Counted from the stretch's first letter, positions 24,801-35,721 are shown. The stretch is DNA of 53,783 nucleotides from Rhodocollybia butyracea (GCA_015501585.1 JADNRY010000406.1:1-53783); one strand, 5' to 3'. Program-made: numbers and translations. Notes: a model not told the origin generated them from the letters alone.

Positions 24801-25524
24801 GGATGGTGGCATGAAACAACTTCGGAATTACTCGGCACGGCCCAACATCTGACGTCATTTGTCCTGGTCGACGTTGGCCTGCAACCTCGCCTCAGTTTCA
24901 CTCAATGGGCAAGGTCAGTGACTCACTAAGTGACCGCTTAGTGCGACAATAGACTGAACCCGCAGACTCCTGAGCGGCAGCAGAACGCTACTATGAACTG
25001 GTACGGTACTACGCTGTACTACGACACATAAATCCACTGAGGCTGATACTCTAATTTGGCTATTCGTGACTTCTGTTATATGAACTTCTCGAAAGATAAT
25101 AAGCGCATTCAGCGAGCCGTCTCCATTCTTGTCAGTCCTTGCCCACAAGCTCATATACGTCTCCGCTAATATTAACAAGACCCATCCATCAGTTTGCCTA
25201 ATATGATTTCCCGCCGGGACTCAGACGGATTAAGCTCGGCTCAAACTTGAGTCTAATCCTGTCTGCTCTCGTTGACTCTGCACCAGCAAAGGCGAGCGGT
25301 GAGCAACAACAGTCGATCTGACGACCACTCTTTAGGCTACTTTGCATCGCTCAGTCGCTGGAGCGAGCTGTGCTCACGGACAACACTAGAAATAAACCTA
25401 TCCGTAGGAATCCGCAACATCTTTTTGTCGATGTTATTGAACGGGTGATGCGGACTCCACATCCACCCACTCGCACTCCCAAACACTGGGTTAAGTACAA
25501 GGGGGCCCACCTCCGCCCCCCCAT

Positions 25525-25578
25525 TTAAAAGCCAACCTACTTCCAATTTTGATACCCCGTTTTCTTTGCTGGCCAAAG
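25525..25578 (+). promoter_or_regulatory. SSP-A leader: TTTAAAAG box and palindrome
   Basis: CATTTAAAAGCCAACCTACTT, then TTTGATACC, then CTTTGCTGGCCAAAG at 25564-25578, with arms CTTTG/CAAAG. The ATG is 73 bases after the palindrome. The same series precedes SSP-B, -C and -D. Confidence 0.7.
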
Positions 25579-25650
25579 AGATCCTCCGTCTATCATCCAG
25601 ACGCTCGCTCCTTCCTCTACCAGTGGTTCCTTCACTTTCTACTTGACAAC

Positions 25651-26217
25651 ATGCGATTGACCCCCGTATTCGCTATCCTTGCATTTGTAGGCATCATATA
25701 CGCGATGCCCCTCATCGTAATCGTCTTCGTGTTTTAACCCTTATGTTTTTCTTAACTTGTTGGCGAACACCCAGGAATCTGACTCTCAAGTCACTCGGCG
25801 AGGCATCTTCAGCAAAGACAAAAAACCATCGATAGCGCTAACAGTAAAATTCACCTACAAAACCCAGCCGTCAGACGGAAAAGTGGACGGCACTGCTGAC
25901 GCTCATCGTATAGTCGAGGAACTTGCGAAGACGACCTTCCGTGGCAAAAAAATCAAGTATACATGGGGTGTGTTTTTGAGATCCAAAGAATACGTTAAAA
26001 CCCATGGAATAACGTTCGCTGTTGAAAACGGAGAGGATCATTTTGTGGGTCATGGAAAAATTGGAGGAACAGGGGAAATAAGGCAAATTGTCGGCGGAGA
26101 ACGCGTAAGTGTATACAAATCCACTATGTACTTGCCTCTCATGTTTTCGACGACTAGTGGCCTCCTGTCGTCGACAGCGGCGGCCAGGGTAGCCGGAGTA
26201 GCAGCACTAGTAGCTAG
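25651..26217 (+). CDS. SSP-A: small secreted protein of the array family (151 aa)
   Basis: Three exons (25651-25716, 25775-26104, 26158-26217) with phase-0 junctions. Exon 1 encodes a 22-residue start, MRLTPVFAILAFVGIIYA then MPLI, a clear secretion signal. Exon 2 begins ESDSQVTRRG; the RR could be a Kex2-type processing site. The core reads like an alpha/beta domain: IALTVKFTYK strand, AHRIVEELAKTTF helix, IKYTWGVFLRSKEYV, GITFAVENG and HGKIGGTGEI. Exon 3 encodes a Ser/Gly-rich tail, WPPVVDSGGQGSRSSSTSS. There are no cysteines. I do not recognise a named family. Its role is unknown; it could be an effector-like, toxin-like or self-recognition protein, but nothing in the sequence decides this. 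Confidence 0.8.
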
Positions 26218-26379
26218 TGGTCTCCGTTATTTCTTCGACTGTAGTTGAGGACAGTAGACTACATGGAATTAACACTCTCCTCGGAGCTTGGACTCCTATT
26301 TTGCTTGTATATCTTCATCACATATGGGTTTGCACAGGTTTGCACTCCGAGTTATTGTAGTTATCATGTTCCTTTAGTA

Positions 26380-26710
26380 ACGTTCCCAGCAGTTCCCTAC
26401 CTGGCCCGCCTATCTACATATCCAGTGCCCACGCGTTTTCCGAGGTAGCTTTTTCGGGCAAAAACCAACTGACGGAGCTTCAGTTTAACCATAAATGTGT
26501 GTTGCGCGGGCCCCGGCTGTTCCTCAATGGGACCGTGCCGGTTATTCCTTCCTTCCTTCCTTCCATACTTAACACGAATTCGGTGCTGGCAGTGCCAAGA
26601 CCGCATGATTCTTACGCTTTACGCTTGAGCTTGAGCTTTTGTCCAAACCTTTCTTCAAGAATCTGAAATGTCCGCAAATGTGGAAGAAGTAGAATTACAC
26701 ACGTGAACGA
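26380..26710 (+). repeat. SSP 3' module, copy A (most diverged)
   Basis: A block CCTGGCCCGCCTATCTACA to CAAACCTTTCTTCAAG matches the flanks of SSP-B (28085 on) and SSP-C (37175 on). The same plus-strand frame (PGPPIY..SAHAFSEVAF) stays open in all three copies. Confidence 0.65.
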
Positions 26711-27169
26711 TTTTCTGAAACGAAACGGTGGGCACCACCAGAGACGAACGTTTGAACATGCTGCCGTAACTTGGTAAAGTATCGATATGCTGTGCGCAAG
26801 GCCTACCGCCCGTGAGAGACAAAGAGGACCGCTCGGCGTTGACGATGTGCGTTGTGTATCTACCCACATAAGTAGTAATCTCTTTGAATAACCTTTCTGG
26901 CTCCCGGCTCATTTGGAGGTTGAAGTAGGCTGGGATTCGCCGAGTTATCTCGGACCGAGGGCAATCTTATCGCTTTTGCATTGCGTAATCAGCGCGTAGA
27001 AAATTGCGCGCATCGACCGCGTGCGTCGCCGCCCTTGGTTTGTCCGTGCTTGTACGTACGTAAAAACTAATAGTCAATCAACGAACGTTCAACATTCAGT
27101 ATTCGGTAACCTCGTACGAACACTGGATTCGACCCGTAGCCTGAGGCATAAGATGACCCGCCTCCCGGA

Positions 27170-27230
27170 AGGCTCGTTTAAAGCCAACCTGCTTTCAGAT
27201 TTGATACCGTGTTTTCTTTGCTGGCCAAAG
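27170..27230 (+). promoter_or_regulatory. SSP-B leader with palindrome
   Basis: AACACTGGATTCGA about 200 bases before the ATG, then AAAGCCAACCTGCTTTCAG, TTTGATACC and CTTTGCTGGCCAAAG (27216-27230), in the same order as the other family members. Confidence 0.7.
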
Positions 27231-27318
27231 AGACACCCCGCCTATCAACCAGACACCTCCAGCCACCCGCTCCTTCCTCTACCAGTCGCGATTATTCGTT
27301 CACTTTCTGCTTAACAAC

Positions 27319-28063
27319 ATGCGACTGAGTCCCGTGTTTGCTATCCTTGCACTTTTAGGCCTTGTATATGCGATGCCTCTCGTTGTAATTGTCTTCTTCT
27401 TTCAAACTCATAATTTCGTTTCACTTATATTGGTGACCAGGAGTTTGACTCTCAAGTTACTCGGCGAGGCATCAAAAACATCTTCAGAAAAAAAACGCCG
27501 ATAGAACTAAGCGTTCGATTCTGCTACAGAGCCGATGCGCGATCACTGTACTTCAGAGGAGGGAGAGAGTTTGATTTCAAAGACGGAACCAATGCCGCTC
27601 GAAAAATAGTCGAGAAAGCTGTCAAAACCACAACCATATTCGCTGACAAAAAAGTCACCTATAAATGGGGCGAGTTTTCGGCATCCAAAGCATATGTTCA
27701 AAACTATGGAATAATATTCACCCTTGAGGAGGGACACCAAATTTACGAGGGCTGGGGAAAAATTGGAGGAAAAGGGGTAATAGAGCGAGATCCCAGAGGA
27801 GACGTAAGTGTATCCAAAATCCACCGTGTAATTGCCTCTCATGTCTTTGACGGCAGGCGAGTAGCATCAGGAGTACTAGTAGTACCAGTAGTGGTAGCAC
27901 TAGTAGCACCGATAGCACCGATAGCACCGATAGTACCGATAGTACCAGTAGGACTACTAGGAATAGTAGGGCTGGTGGTACTAGGACTGATAGTATATAT
28001 AGTACCAGTAGCACTAGTAGTAGCACTAGTGGTTTGGGTGACGGCTTTTGTTGCTTTGTGTAG
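27319..28063 (+). CDS. SSP-B: small secreted protein with long Ser/Thr tail (211 aa)
   Basis: Exons 27319-27384, 27441-27803 and 27857-28063 are all phase 0. The signal peptide MRLSPVFAILALLGLVYA is followed by MPLV and EFDSQVTRRGI with the conserved RR. The core carries IELSVRFCYRA, FKDGTNAARKIVEKAVKTT, VTYKWGEFSASKAYV, GIIFTLEEG and GWGKIGGKGVI. Exon 3 is 69 codons, built from AGT/AGC/ACC/GAT runs encoding a Ser/Thr/Asp-rich tail that ends GLGDGFCCFV. Such a tail could be O-glycosylated in secreted fungal proteins. The paralogues have short or unrelated tails, so this exon has expanded or been exchanged. The function is unknown. Confidence 0.8.
27860..28035 (+). repeat. Trinucleotide-like repeat inside SSP-B exon 3
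   Basis: Imperfect AGTAGC, ACTAGT and ACCGAT(A)G units, including five ACC-GAT pairs in a row. The unit length keeps the frame and encodes the Ser/Thr/Asp tail. Confidence 0.85.
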
Positions 28064-28084
28064 TATTTCGATTCATCCGAGTCA

Positions 28085-28830
28085 CATATGGAGTTTACAC
28101 TGCAGGTCATTGAGGTTATTTTCATGACGTTCCCAACGCAACCTTGCCAGGCCCACCTATCTACAGACACTCATTTGGTGTTCGCGCGCATTCCAAGGTT
28201 ACTTTTTTCAGACAGACTCCTGATGACCTTTATTACTTCACCGTAATACAGATTCGATGCCAACTTGAAGACTATGTGATGGTTCTTTCACTGAGCTTTC
28301 GTTCAAACCTTTCTTCATGCGATGGAAGAATTTAGAACAATGCAACTGCAGACGAAACACCTCCTTGACCGGAGTCGGATGGAAATACCGTCCTTGTCAG
28401 TATCAAAGCACTGTGTGCATTCGAAAAGTCTTACCATCCATCAGCAACAGCCCAATAAATATACGATGTATACCGTTATTTTTGGCTTCAGTGGCTGAGA
28501 CTTTACCAGCAAAAATCAGGCCTCTAGAGCCTAGGCAGAACCCAAGCAGGACCCCTGATTAGTGGGTTGGGGTGTTCTCAGTTCAGTCAAAATCGGTCTG
28601 ACAAAAATGTTCGTCTTGGGCTTCGTCTTGAGCAGAAACCCAGTTCCAGTTTTCGGGAAAAATGGTCAGATCTGAGGCAAAATTTGCGTAGTTTTTAAAC
28701 CAAGTGCTACTTACAGCCTACAATCTCTGAAACTCTCATATCAGGTACCTTCAGGGCGCTAATGGTACGGCGCACTGCACTGTATACTCAAGGATACTAC
28801 CTTTAAACACGAAACACGGTCTGTATGTGT
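28085..28830 (+). repeat. SSP 3' module, copy B
   Basis: From CATATGGAGTTTACACTGCA to beyond CTTACAGCCTACAATCTCTGA (28714), this matches the flank of SSP-C at 37175-37970 over about 750 bases with indels. It shows that the SSP unit was duplicated as a block including its 3' flank. Confidence 0.85.
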
Positions 28831-28865
28831 TGGGTGAAAAGGTCACCTGTGATGATCTGAACGCT

Positions 28866-28901
28866 GTTCTGGCATACGTTCTGGCATACGTTCTGGCATA
28901 C
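28866..28901 (+). repeat. Three tandem 12-base repeats
   Basis: GTTCTGGCATAC occurs three times head to tail, just before a G homopolymer. Confidence 0.95.
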
Positions 28902-28931
28902 GTACTACCAATATTTCGGCCGTAGAAGGAA

Positions 28932-28954
28932 GGGGGGGGGGGGGGGGGGGGGGG
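28932..28954 (+). repeat. G homopolymer of 23
   Basis: An unbroken run of 23 G. Its length is uncertain in any assembly. It can form G-quadruplex structure. Confidence 0.9.
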
Positions 28955-29413
28955 TTTGCCGAGGCTTAGGGCACATTGCGTGTCAATTAGGTTAAGGTTA
29001 GATGCCATGAAATTTAAAATTCCACTTTCGAACGTCCATCATCCAAAAACTGTCGAAGTAATCCAGCCTCATCGCACCGTCCGATTCCACTGAAATTCGC
29101 CATATATGTGTATACAACTAGTATCACACTGCTGCTCAAGTTTCGTGGATAAAGGAAATCTCTTTCTTCGTCGGCATGAAAAACGACGACGACGACATTT
29201 GCTGCTTCGCACTAGCCACAGATTCTGTACCGGCCCGCTGCCGGACAACCACACTTCAGTGTCGATTGCCCGAGCTTGAGACGGCGTCAGGTTCACGTTG
29301 CTTTTGCTGTACGAGGTTGGCTTTAAAAGAAGAATACTTAACCATTTATGATGCCCCATTATATGAACACCTTGACATAGTCTTGCAGGTAGATACTTTT
29401 AATTTAGCTTTGA

Positions 29414-29630
29414 TCTTAAGAGCGGTAAGGTTTAAACAGATAGATTCTGGTACGAAGAGAGAACCAATAAGCAAATAGAATGATGTACAAGTCTTTGTAA
29501 CTCACCTGGTACGAAGAGAGAACCGATAGGGGCTTCTCTTCGGACCAGGATGATAAATCAATAAGTTAATATAGTCCGTTTAGGAAACTAAGGATCGCTT
29601 TGGCCTAAGGCGTAAGGTCAACGTCTAACA
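29414..29630 (-). repeat. Copia 3' LTR
   Basis: Starts TGTTAGACGTTGACC on the element strand. It contains a short internal repeat, CTTCGTACCAGGTGAG/CTTCGTACCAGAATC type. It is identical to the other LTR except at one position (A here, G there, + strand). Confidence 0.95.
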
Positions 29631-29648
29631 CCCCCCCTTGACTGGCGT

Positions 29649-30110
29649 CTAGGGCAAGCATTTTGACCCATTGGTTGTGCATCGTTCTGTGGAGGGTTTT
29701 GTGAAGATGTCCGCGACGTTCTCCTTGTTCGAAACATAGATGACGTCCACAAGATGTTTGACTATGCAGTCACGAATGAAGTGTTCACGGATAGAGATAT
29801 GCTTCATCCTGCTGTGGGCATGAGGATCATGTGTGCACGCGACAGTTCCTTGGTTGTCGCAAAATAAAGAAGTGGGAGCTTGTTGAGGGAAACCTAATTC
29901 GGCGAAGAAGTTTCTGAACCAGAGAATGTCTTTGGCGCAGTGGGTAGTAGCGAGATATTCGGCCTCGCATGAGGAGAGAGCGACCACCGACTGCTGTTTG
30001 GAACTCCAGGAGAGTGGAGAACCGTTCATGAGAATAATGAATCCGGAAACTGATTTTCGGCTTTCACCCATCCCCCAATCAGAGTCGGATAGAGCGCGGA
30101 ATAGGGATAC
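29649..30110 (-). pseudogene. Copia RNase H domain
   Basis: Carries LSDSDWGMGESRKSVSGFI, SWSSKQQSVVALSSCEAEY, LFCDNQGTVACTHDP, RMKHISIREHFIRD and VADIFTKP. This is the RNase H block that ends copia polyproteins, with the D-E-D residues visible. It lies one base out of frame with the RT end upstream. Confidence 0.9.
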
Positions 30111-31614
30111 CGTGGTCTGTTTCTTCCAAGCCACAGGGAGTAGGAAATAGTTCCTTTGAGGTAGCGAAGTAAGTGTTTGGCTGCAGTGATGTGTGCGGGT
30201 CCGTAGCTGGACATAAACCTTGCAAGCTCCCGGACAGTGTAGGTGATGTCGGGTCTGGAGCAAGTGCAAAGGTACATGGCTTTACCGACAATGGCCGTAT
30301 AAGGAAAGGCTTTGACTTTCACTTCGTCATCTGGTGTGAGTTGTTCAGTAGGGAAGAGGCGTGTACCAGGGTCCATCGGAGTTGAAACTGGCTTGGAGTT
30401 TTCGAATCCGAATTCACGAAGAATGGAATCAGTGTATGCGCGTTGGTCCAGTCTGATGGTTCTATTGGCTCTATCACGGGTGATTCCGCAGCCAAGATGA
30501 AAAGCAGGTTCGCCGTTGTCGGTGATGTCAAAGAGGATTTAAGTTGCTCAACAACTTTATCGGATTCCGCCTTGGGTTTGGAGCCAATGAGCATATCGTC
30601 GACACTTGTTGTTATAATTGATCTGTTGTCTCCTTCATAGCGAACATAGACACTCCAATCTGATTCTGTCCTCTTGAATCTGATGGATTTAAGTTTTGAG
30701 TTAAGTTCGAGGTACCACTGCCTTCCCGACTGCTTGAGACCATATAGCCCTTTCCGTAGTCGCCAAAAACCAGAGCCAGTACCGGACAGTTTGTTTATGT
30801 AGATTTCCTCGTCGAGCGGGCCATTGAGATACGCGGTTTTTACGTCAATCTGACGAAGCTCCATATCTTGCTCCGCTACGATCGCAAGGACAGTTCGTAT
30901 AGACTCCCACCTGGCTACAGGTGCGAAGGTATAGTTGTAGTCTTGGCCGGGGATCTGGGTGAAGCCCTTTGCAACAAGTCGGGCTTTGAATCTGGAGATG
31001 AGTCCATCACGGTCTCTCTTTATTTGGAGGACCCATTTGCACCCAACAGGTTTGTGGTTTAATGGCAGATCATCAACGTCCTCATAGACTCCTTTCGCCT
31101 TTAGCGATTCGAGTTCCTCGTATATGGCAGCGAGCCAGTAAGACCAGTAGATCGAGGATTTCGCATGTTGAATAGAAAGAGGGTCTTTTTCGGAGGAGTC
31201 GTCGATGGGATCGTGAAGGGCTGCACCAACAAAGCATTCAACATCAATGAATGATTGGGCTAGGGGCTGGAGGTCGTTCGTATCGCACTCGACTTCTATC
31301 TCTCGGTCATTAGAGGAGTTAAGTAGGTTTAGAAGAACTGTATTTTGGCCTCCCTTTCCTGGACAAGTGGTGATCATGTTGGCGCGATAGCGAGCAGGTA
31401 GTTGTCTTGCACGTTTGGAGCGTCGTGGACGAGGATTGTCAACATCAAGCATGGGGAAGTCACCATCAGTGCTATAAGATTTATTAGGGTTTTGGTTTAG
31501 AGAGTCCATCAGCGCGTACTCTTTGTCCTCAATGCATTGTCTTTCTCTAGAGCTCTGAATAGTCTGAGAAGGAACACTGCAGAGTAGTGTTAGATAGGGT
31601 TTTGTAGAGTCCAT
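30110..31614 (-). pseudogene. Copia reverse transcriptase domain
   Basis: KPVGCKWVLQIKRD, RLVAKGFTQIPGQDY, DVKTAYLNGPLDEEIYI, LRKGLYGLKQSGRQWY and a catalytic box SVDDMLIG mark the RVT_2 domain. A one-base loss near 30537 moves the thumb/connection part (DITDNGEPAFHL, then STPMDPG and LARFMSSYGPAH) to another frame. Confidence 0.92.
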
Positions 31615-31709
31615 CTGTGCATACTCTTTATGCTCAATACGAGTTCGTTCTGTAAGGCTTTCAGTAGCCTTAGAGGAAGGACTGTAGAGTAATATAAGAT
31701 AGGGTTTTA
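31501..31709. repeat. Tandem 104-bp duplication in the integrase-RT linker
   Basis: 31501-31605 and 31607-31709 are imperfect copies (AGAGTCCATC..., GATAGGGTTTT...). In the RT frame they encode repeated EH/EDKEYA.MDS motifs. The upstream border has intron-like signals (GTACGTT near 31845, CTAG near 31799). Confidence 0.85.
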
Positions 31710-31789
31710 ATAGGGTTTTAGGAAGGGACGAAGAACATACCCTTGCTCATCTTCGTAAAGATTGGACTCAGGAGACACCGTTGTATCTG

Positions 31790-33550
31790 AGTGAGATCTA
31801 GCAGGAAGGAAATTAGGGTTATAAAGAAAGCAGCGAGTTGATGAACGTACTCATCATGACTTTCAGTTTGTGGTAGGCTCTCGCGCTCTTCTAATAAACG
31901 AGCGTCGTCATTAAAAGCAGGTGTCGTATCGAGAGGAAGGTCATCCCATAGAATTTTGGATAAGGGAGGAGACGGTAGGTGGTGTGGAAATCCATGAAAT
32001 TTGACATCCCGACGTGCTCTGATTGTTTTGGAGTCAGGGAACCAAACTAGGTATCCCTTAGAATCAGGAGAATAACCAACAAATCTACCACGTTCTCCTC
32101 TGGGTGTGGTTTTGTTTAAATGGTCTGAGTTTGATTTTCGAGAAGTGACAAGAGCACCAAAAGGGCGAAGATGAGAAAGGTCTGGTTTCTTTCAAAACCA
32201 GCCATAGAATGGGGTTAATTTGTAAGATAGGGAAGCGTGAGGGACACGATTCTTGATGTGTGCGCTGGCTTGAGTGCTTAAGGGCCAAAACCAGGCAGAC
32301 ATTCCACAGTCGACTAGCATTGCGCGGGACATTTGCTCGAGAATTTGGTTCACCCTCTCGGCGACGCCGTTTTGTTGAGAGGCATCTGGTACGGTCTTTT
32401 CGTAGGTGATGCCATTTTCTGTGCAGTAGTTACGGAAAGCTCCCTCGGTGAGCTCGCCGGCGTTGTCAACACGAAGAAATGTAATTTGATAGCCCAGTTG
32501 CTTTTCAGCAGCTGAGCGGAATTGAATGAAGCATTTTAAGGCGTCAGATTTTGATTTTAAGAAGAAAACAACAATGAATCGCGAAAAGTCGTCGACGAAG
32601 GTGATGAAATATCTGAAATTTCCATATCCTATAGGAAGTGGACCACAGATGTCAGAGTGGACGCGGAATAAGGGACGTGTTGCACGGTTGGTTGCCGCAC
32701 GGGGGAATTTGAGTCGTTTGATGTTGGCAAGGGCGCAAATTTGACAGTTTTCGACTCACACGCTGTCAATATTTGTAGGGAGTCCTGTCGTGGAGTCCCG
32801 TAGCCCTTTAACGTCTATATGGCCCATTAGACGGTGGTAAAAACCCAGGCGTTTGTTCGCCTCAGTTTCTCCATCAGGACCGAACATCGCCGTGATCGAA
32901 GGCACCATAGATGCAATCAAGATTGATTGCAAAGATGTTAATGTGTGATCCGTAGGTTGAACGGGTACAACATTCATTTTGTAGAGATTGTTGACGATGC
33001 TTCCGGTAGCAAAAGGCTCGTTGGTTGAAGTTAGGTAAGTAATGATGCCTTCGCCGGTTGAAGTTTTGACTCCTTTCTTGTCTAGTCTTGAACCGGATAT
33101 AAGGTTACATCTGGCTGAAGGAATATGAAGAACATTCGAAAATGAGAAAGGTTGGATTTTTCCGTTGAGTTGAGCATGGAGTACAATCTTTCCTTTTCCC
33201 ATAGCTGCAGCGGACGGGGTAGATCCGAAACCGAAGACATTCAGAGGAAATTCAAAGGCAACATAGTCGTGGAAAAGGGATCTGTCATGAAAGATGTGAC
33301 GAGATGCTCCAGTGTCGTGGTTGACGCTGTCATCTTTGACGGCGTCGCCATTGAGAGCAATGACATTGACAATGATTTCCTCGTTGATGTCTATGTCGTC
33401 GTCGTCGTCTATAGCGGCTGAGATCTCCATCATGTACACGAAAGGATTGAGTACGTCGTTAACTTCTTTCTCGCCGTCGTTGGAAGTTTGGGCTGTTCCA
33501 GCGAATCTGCTTTCCGGTTCTTCAATCTGGGTGTCTTTTAGTTGCCTTTG
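31790..33550 (-). pseudogene. Copia protease and integrase region
   Basis: Protease motif DTGASRHIFHD near 33300. A GAG-pre-integrase segment (FYHRLMGHIDVKGL) is followed by a TGA at 32756-32758, then VENCQIC. The integrase DDE residues are in place: VHSDICG, LRVDNAGEL and QQNGVAERV. The KKPDLSHLRPFG block follows another TGA at 32192-32194. All three stops, including the Gag one, lie in one uninterrupted reading frame. Confidence 0.9.
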
Positions 33551-34660
33551 TCAACCAGAAAGTCGAGCTTCAAGAGAAAGATGGACGTCCTTCTTGCCAG
33601 AGTAGCGAGGTGGGTACTTTCCTTGCTTACCTCCTTTATAGGTGAAGCATTCGGCTGAAGTATGGCCAACTGGCGTTTCACAGTAGGGATTTTCGCAGAA
33701 CAGGTGGGTGCAAAAATTTCTGGACTGGTTAGGATTATATGGAGTTGGACGGCGGTCCGCACGAGCCTGTCTGCAGTTACTAGTAGAGGGAGCATCGCTG
33801 ATGCGTTGCTGAAGAGGAACCGTGGAATAGGCACTGGGGACTGAATCTGTCGCTGGAGTTTTGCCCTTTGATTTCTTTTGATTTACGATGGCATTAACTT
33901 GGACTATGGAAGGTGCGATTTTTCTGTTTACCTCTTCTTCCTTGAGCTCTTGAATCACGAAGGTAGAAGAGATTGGGTTGCCACTAATAGCGCCTTTCCT
34001 CAGTTTCTTCAGGAGACGGTTACGGCAGAAGGCCCAATCCTTGTCCGGTGTCATGAGGGTGACAAGGTGACTGGCGAATTCGGTATCTGGCATCGTGGTT
34101 GGACTAACATCTCGAAGATTATTGTAGAGTTCGACCATAGTTTCTCTCCAGTTTACGGGATCGTTGTCGATACTGCATTTATTACCGATGATTTTGTGTT
34201 TGATTGCAATACCAGTAGCGTTGTTGGATGGTTCAAACTCTTGTTCAAGGGCTAACCAGGCATCACAAGCGGATTCGCAGTCTCGGACAATATGTCCTCT
34301 GCCGTGAGGAACTGCCTTTGCAATGATAGCAAGTACTTTCTTGTCAGTGGTAAGCCAGGGATGAGCATCGATTTTGGCTTGTGCGACATCGTCCTCGTTC
34401 CCTGGGATGGTTGCTCGAATTGGATTGCCATAGTTGTCAACAGCTTGGAGAACCTGAGTTTGTACCAGGGCAGGAATGATTGGTGGATCATATTCCGGGC
34501 CTTCGATGTGGCACCAGAAATCTGCGGCGATGAGTTCAAACTTGGACTTTTGTCTGAACTCGTTGTAATTATTAGTGCCGTCGTTATTGATTTTGATAGG
34601 TGTGAGTTTAAGACGATAGAAATTCTTCTCGTCATTCGTTTCGTCCATCTCGTTGCTCAT
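33551..34660 (-). CDS. Copia Gag-like protein (369 aa)
   Basis: Starts MSNEMDETNDEKNF about 70 bases inside the 5' LTR. The middle is a UBN2-type Gag region. The C-terminus has a zinc-knuckle-like CENPYCETPVGHTSAEC (CX4CX5HX4C). It ends at a TGA beyond which the same frame continues into protease, so it could be a Gag terminator with readthrough or a nonsense mutation. Confidence 0.88.
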   Translation of the reverse strand: MSNEMDETNDEKNFYRLKLTPIKINNDGTNNYNEFRQKSKFELIAADFWCHIEGPEYDPPIIPALVQTQVLQAVDNYGNPIRATIPGNEDDVAQAKIDAHPWLTTDKKVLAIIAKAVPHGRGHIVRDCESACDAWLALEQEFEPSNNATGIAIKHKIIGNKCSIDNDPVNWRETMVELYNNLRDVSPTTMPDTEFASHLVTLMTPDKDWAFCRNRLLKKLRKGAISGNPISSTFVIQELKEEEVNRKIAPSIVQVNAIVNQKKSKGKTPATDSVPSAYSTVPLQQRISDAPSTSNCRQARADRRPTPYNPNQSRNFCTHLFCENPYCETPVGHTSAECFTYKGGKQGKYPPRYSGKKDVHLSLEARLSG

Positions 34661-34727
34661 TGTGTTAAGCGGTGTTAAGAGTTGTTATTATTGTGCAGTG
34701 AATTAAAGAGCAACGGGACCCATAACC

Positions 34728-34944
34728 TCTTAAGAGCGGTAAGGTTTAAACAGATAGATTCTGGTACGAAGAGAGAACCGATAAGCAAATAGAATGATGT
34801 ACAAGTCTTTGTAACTCACCTGGTACGAAGAGAGAACCGATAGGGGCTTCTCTTCGGACCAGGATGATAAATCAATAAGTTAATATAGTCCGTTTAGGAA
34901 ACTAAGGATCGCTTTGGCCTAAGGCGTAAGGTCAACGTCTAACA
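34728..34944 (-). repeat. Copia 5' LTR
   Basis: 217 bp, differing by one base from 29414-29630. Followed on its outer side by TTTGA, matching the TTTGA before 29414. Confidence 0.95.
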
Positions 34945-34949
34945 TTTGA

Positions 34950-35660
34950 TTCCTGTACTCTTGGTCTCTCTTGTGGCTCACGGATCTACCGCTACCAAAG
35001 CGTAGTGAGCTCGTCCGGACACCCGAGAGTTGGCCCCGAGACGATGGTGTACATACATCAGGTAGCTTCTCGGATCCCGGCGTATCAGCACTTGGTCCCA
35101 AGCCGGTAATAAACCTAGCCTAACCACGTATCGGCTGCGTGCGTCGCCGATATACTTTTTTTTAGTCCGCGCGTGCAGGTAAAAAACTAACTAGAAAGGG
35201 AGGTGCAACAGACCTGCGCCTCCGTTCCATGGGTAGGACCCGGAAGCTACCAAAGCAAGCCTGGAATAGCGTCATTTAGATAATAGTCGATGATTTTTGC
35301 AAAATCCTTGTCCTAGTATTGCGTCATTTAACGCCAATATTCAAGGTTCCTTGCCCACTTATAGCGTCATTTACACCGAGGTTTGAGCAAATTAATGAAC
35401 GTTCAATGTTCAGTAATCACGTACAGCCCAAGGTGGGTGTTTGGCAACAGCACTCTAACTCTATCGATGAATCTCCCTACATCGCTCACCCCATTCTGAG
35501 GGCGAACTGTACCCAGTACTCGTAGCAAAGCTTTGGTAGATAAAGTTGTGAATCCGATGCGGACTCTACATCAACACTCGGCTCATCATTTCAGAACACT
35601 GGATTCGAGCCATATAGCATGAGGGATATAAGGGGCCGGCCCATAACCCACACGCCGTGT
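34950..35660. other. Flank between the retrotransposon and SSP-C
   Basis: No gene seen. From about 35390 it resembles the upstream flanks of the other SSP units (GAACGTTCAATGTTCAGTAA, AACACTGGATTCGAGCC). Confidence 0.55.
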
Positions 35661-35721
35661 TCCCTCATTGAAAGCCAACCTACTTTCAAATTTGATACCC
35701 TATTTTCTTTGCTGGCCAAAG
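35660..35721 (+). promoter_or_regulatory. SSP-C leader with palindrome
   Basis: AAAGCCAACCTACTTTCAAA, TTTGATACC and CTTTGCTGGCCAAAG at 35707-35721. The ATG follows 76 bases after the palindrome. Confidence 0.7.

Larger units (their letters stand above)
29414..34944 (-). mobile_element. Ty1/copia LTR retrotransposon, 5531 bp, pol damaged
   Basis: Two 217-bp LTRs (29414-29630 and 34728-34944) differ at one base. The target duplication TTTGA lies at 29409-29413 and 34945-34949. Reading the minus strand, the polypurine tract CAAGGGGGGG sits directly before the 3' LTR, and GGTTATGGGTCCC follows the 5' LTR as a likely primer-binding region. The order Gag, protease, integrase, RT, RNase H defines the copia lineage. 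Three in-frame TGA codons (33551, 32756, 32192) and at least two frameshifts (about 30537 and about 30095) break the polyprotein. It inserted between SSP-B and SSP-C. Confidence 0.96.

Noticed and set aside
27891..28127. Open frame rich in Val, Ala, Ile and Pro repeats
   Set aside because: It is another frame of the Ser/Thr-coding repeat in SSP-B exon 3, whose splice phase and signal peptide are better supported.
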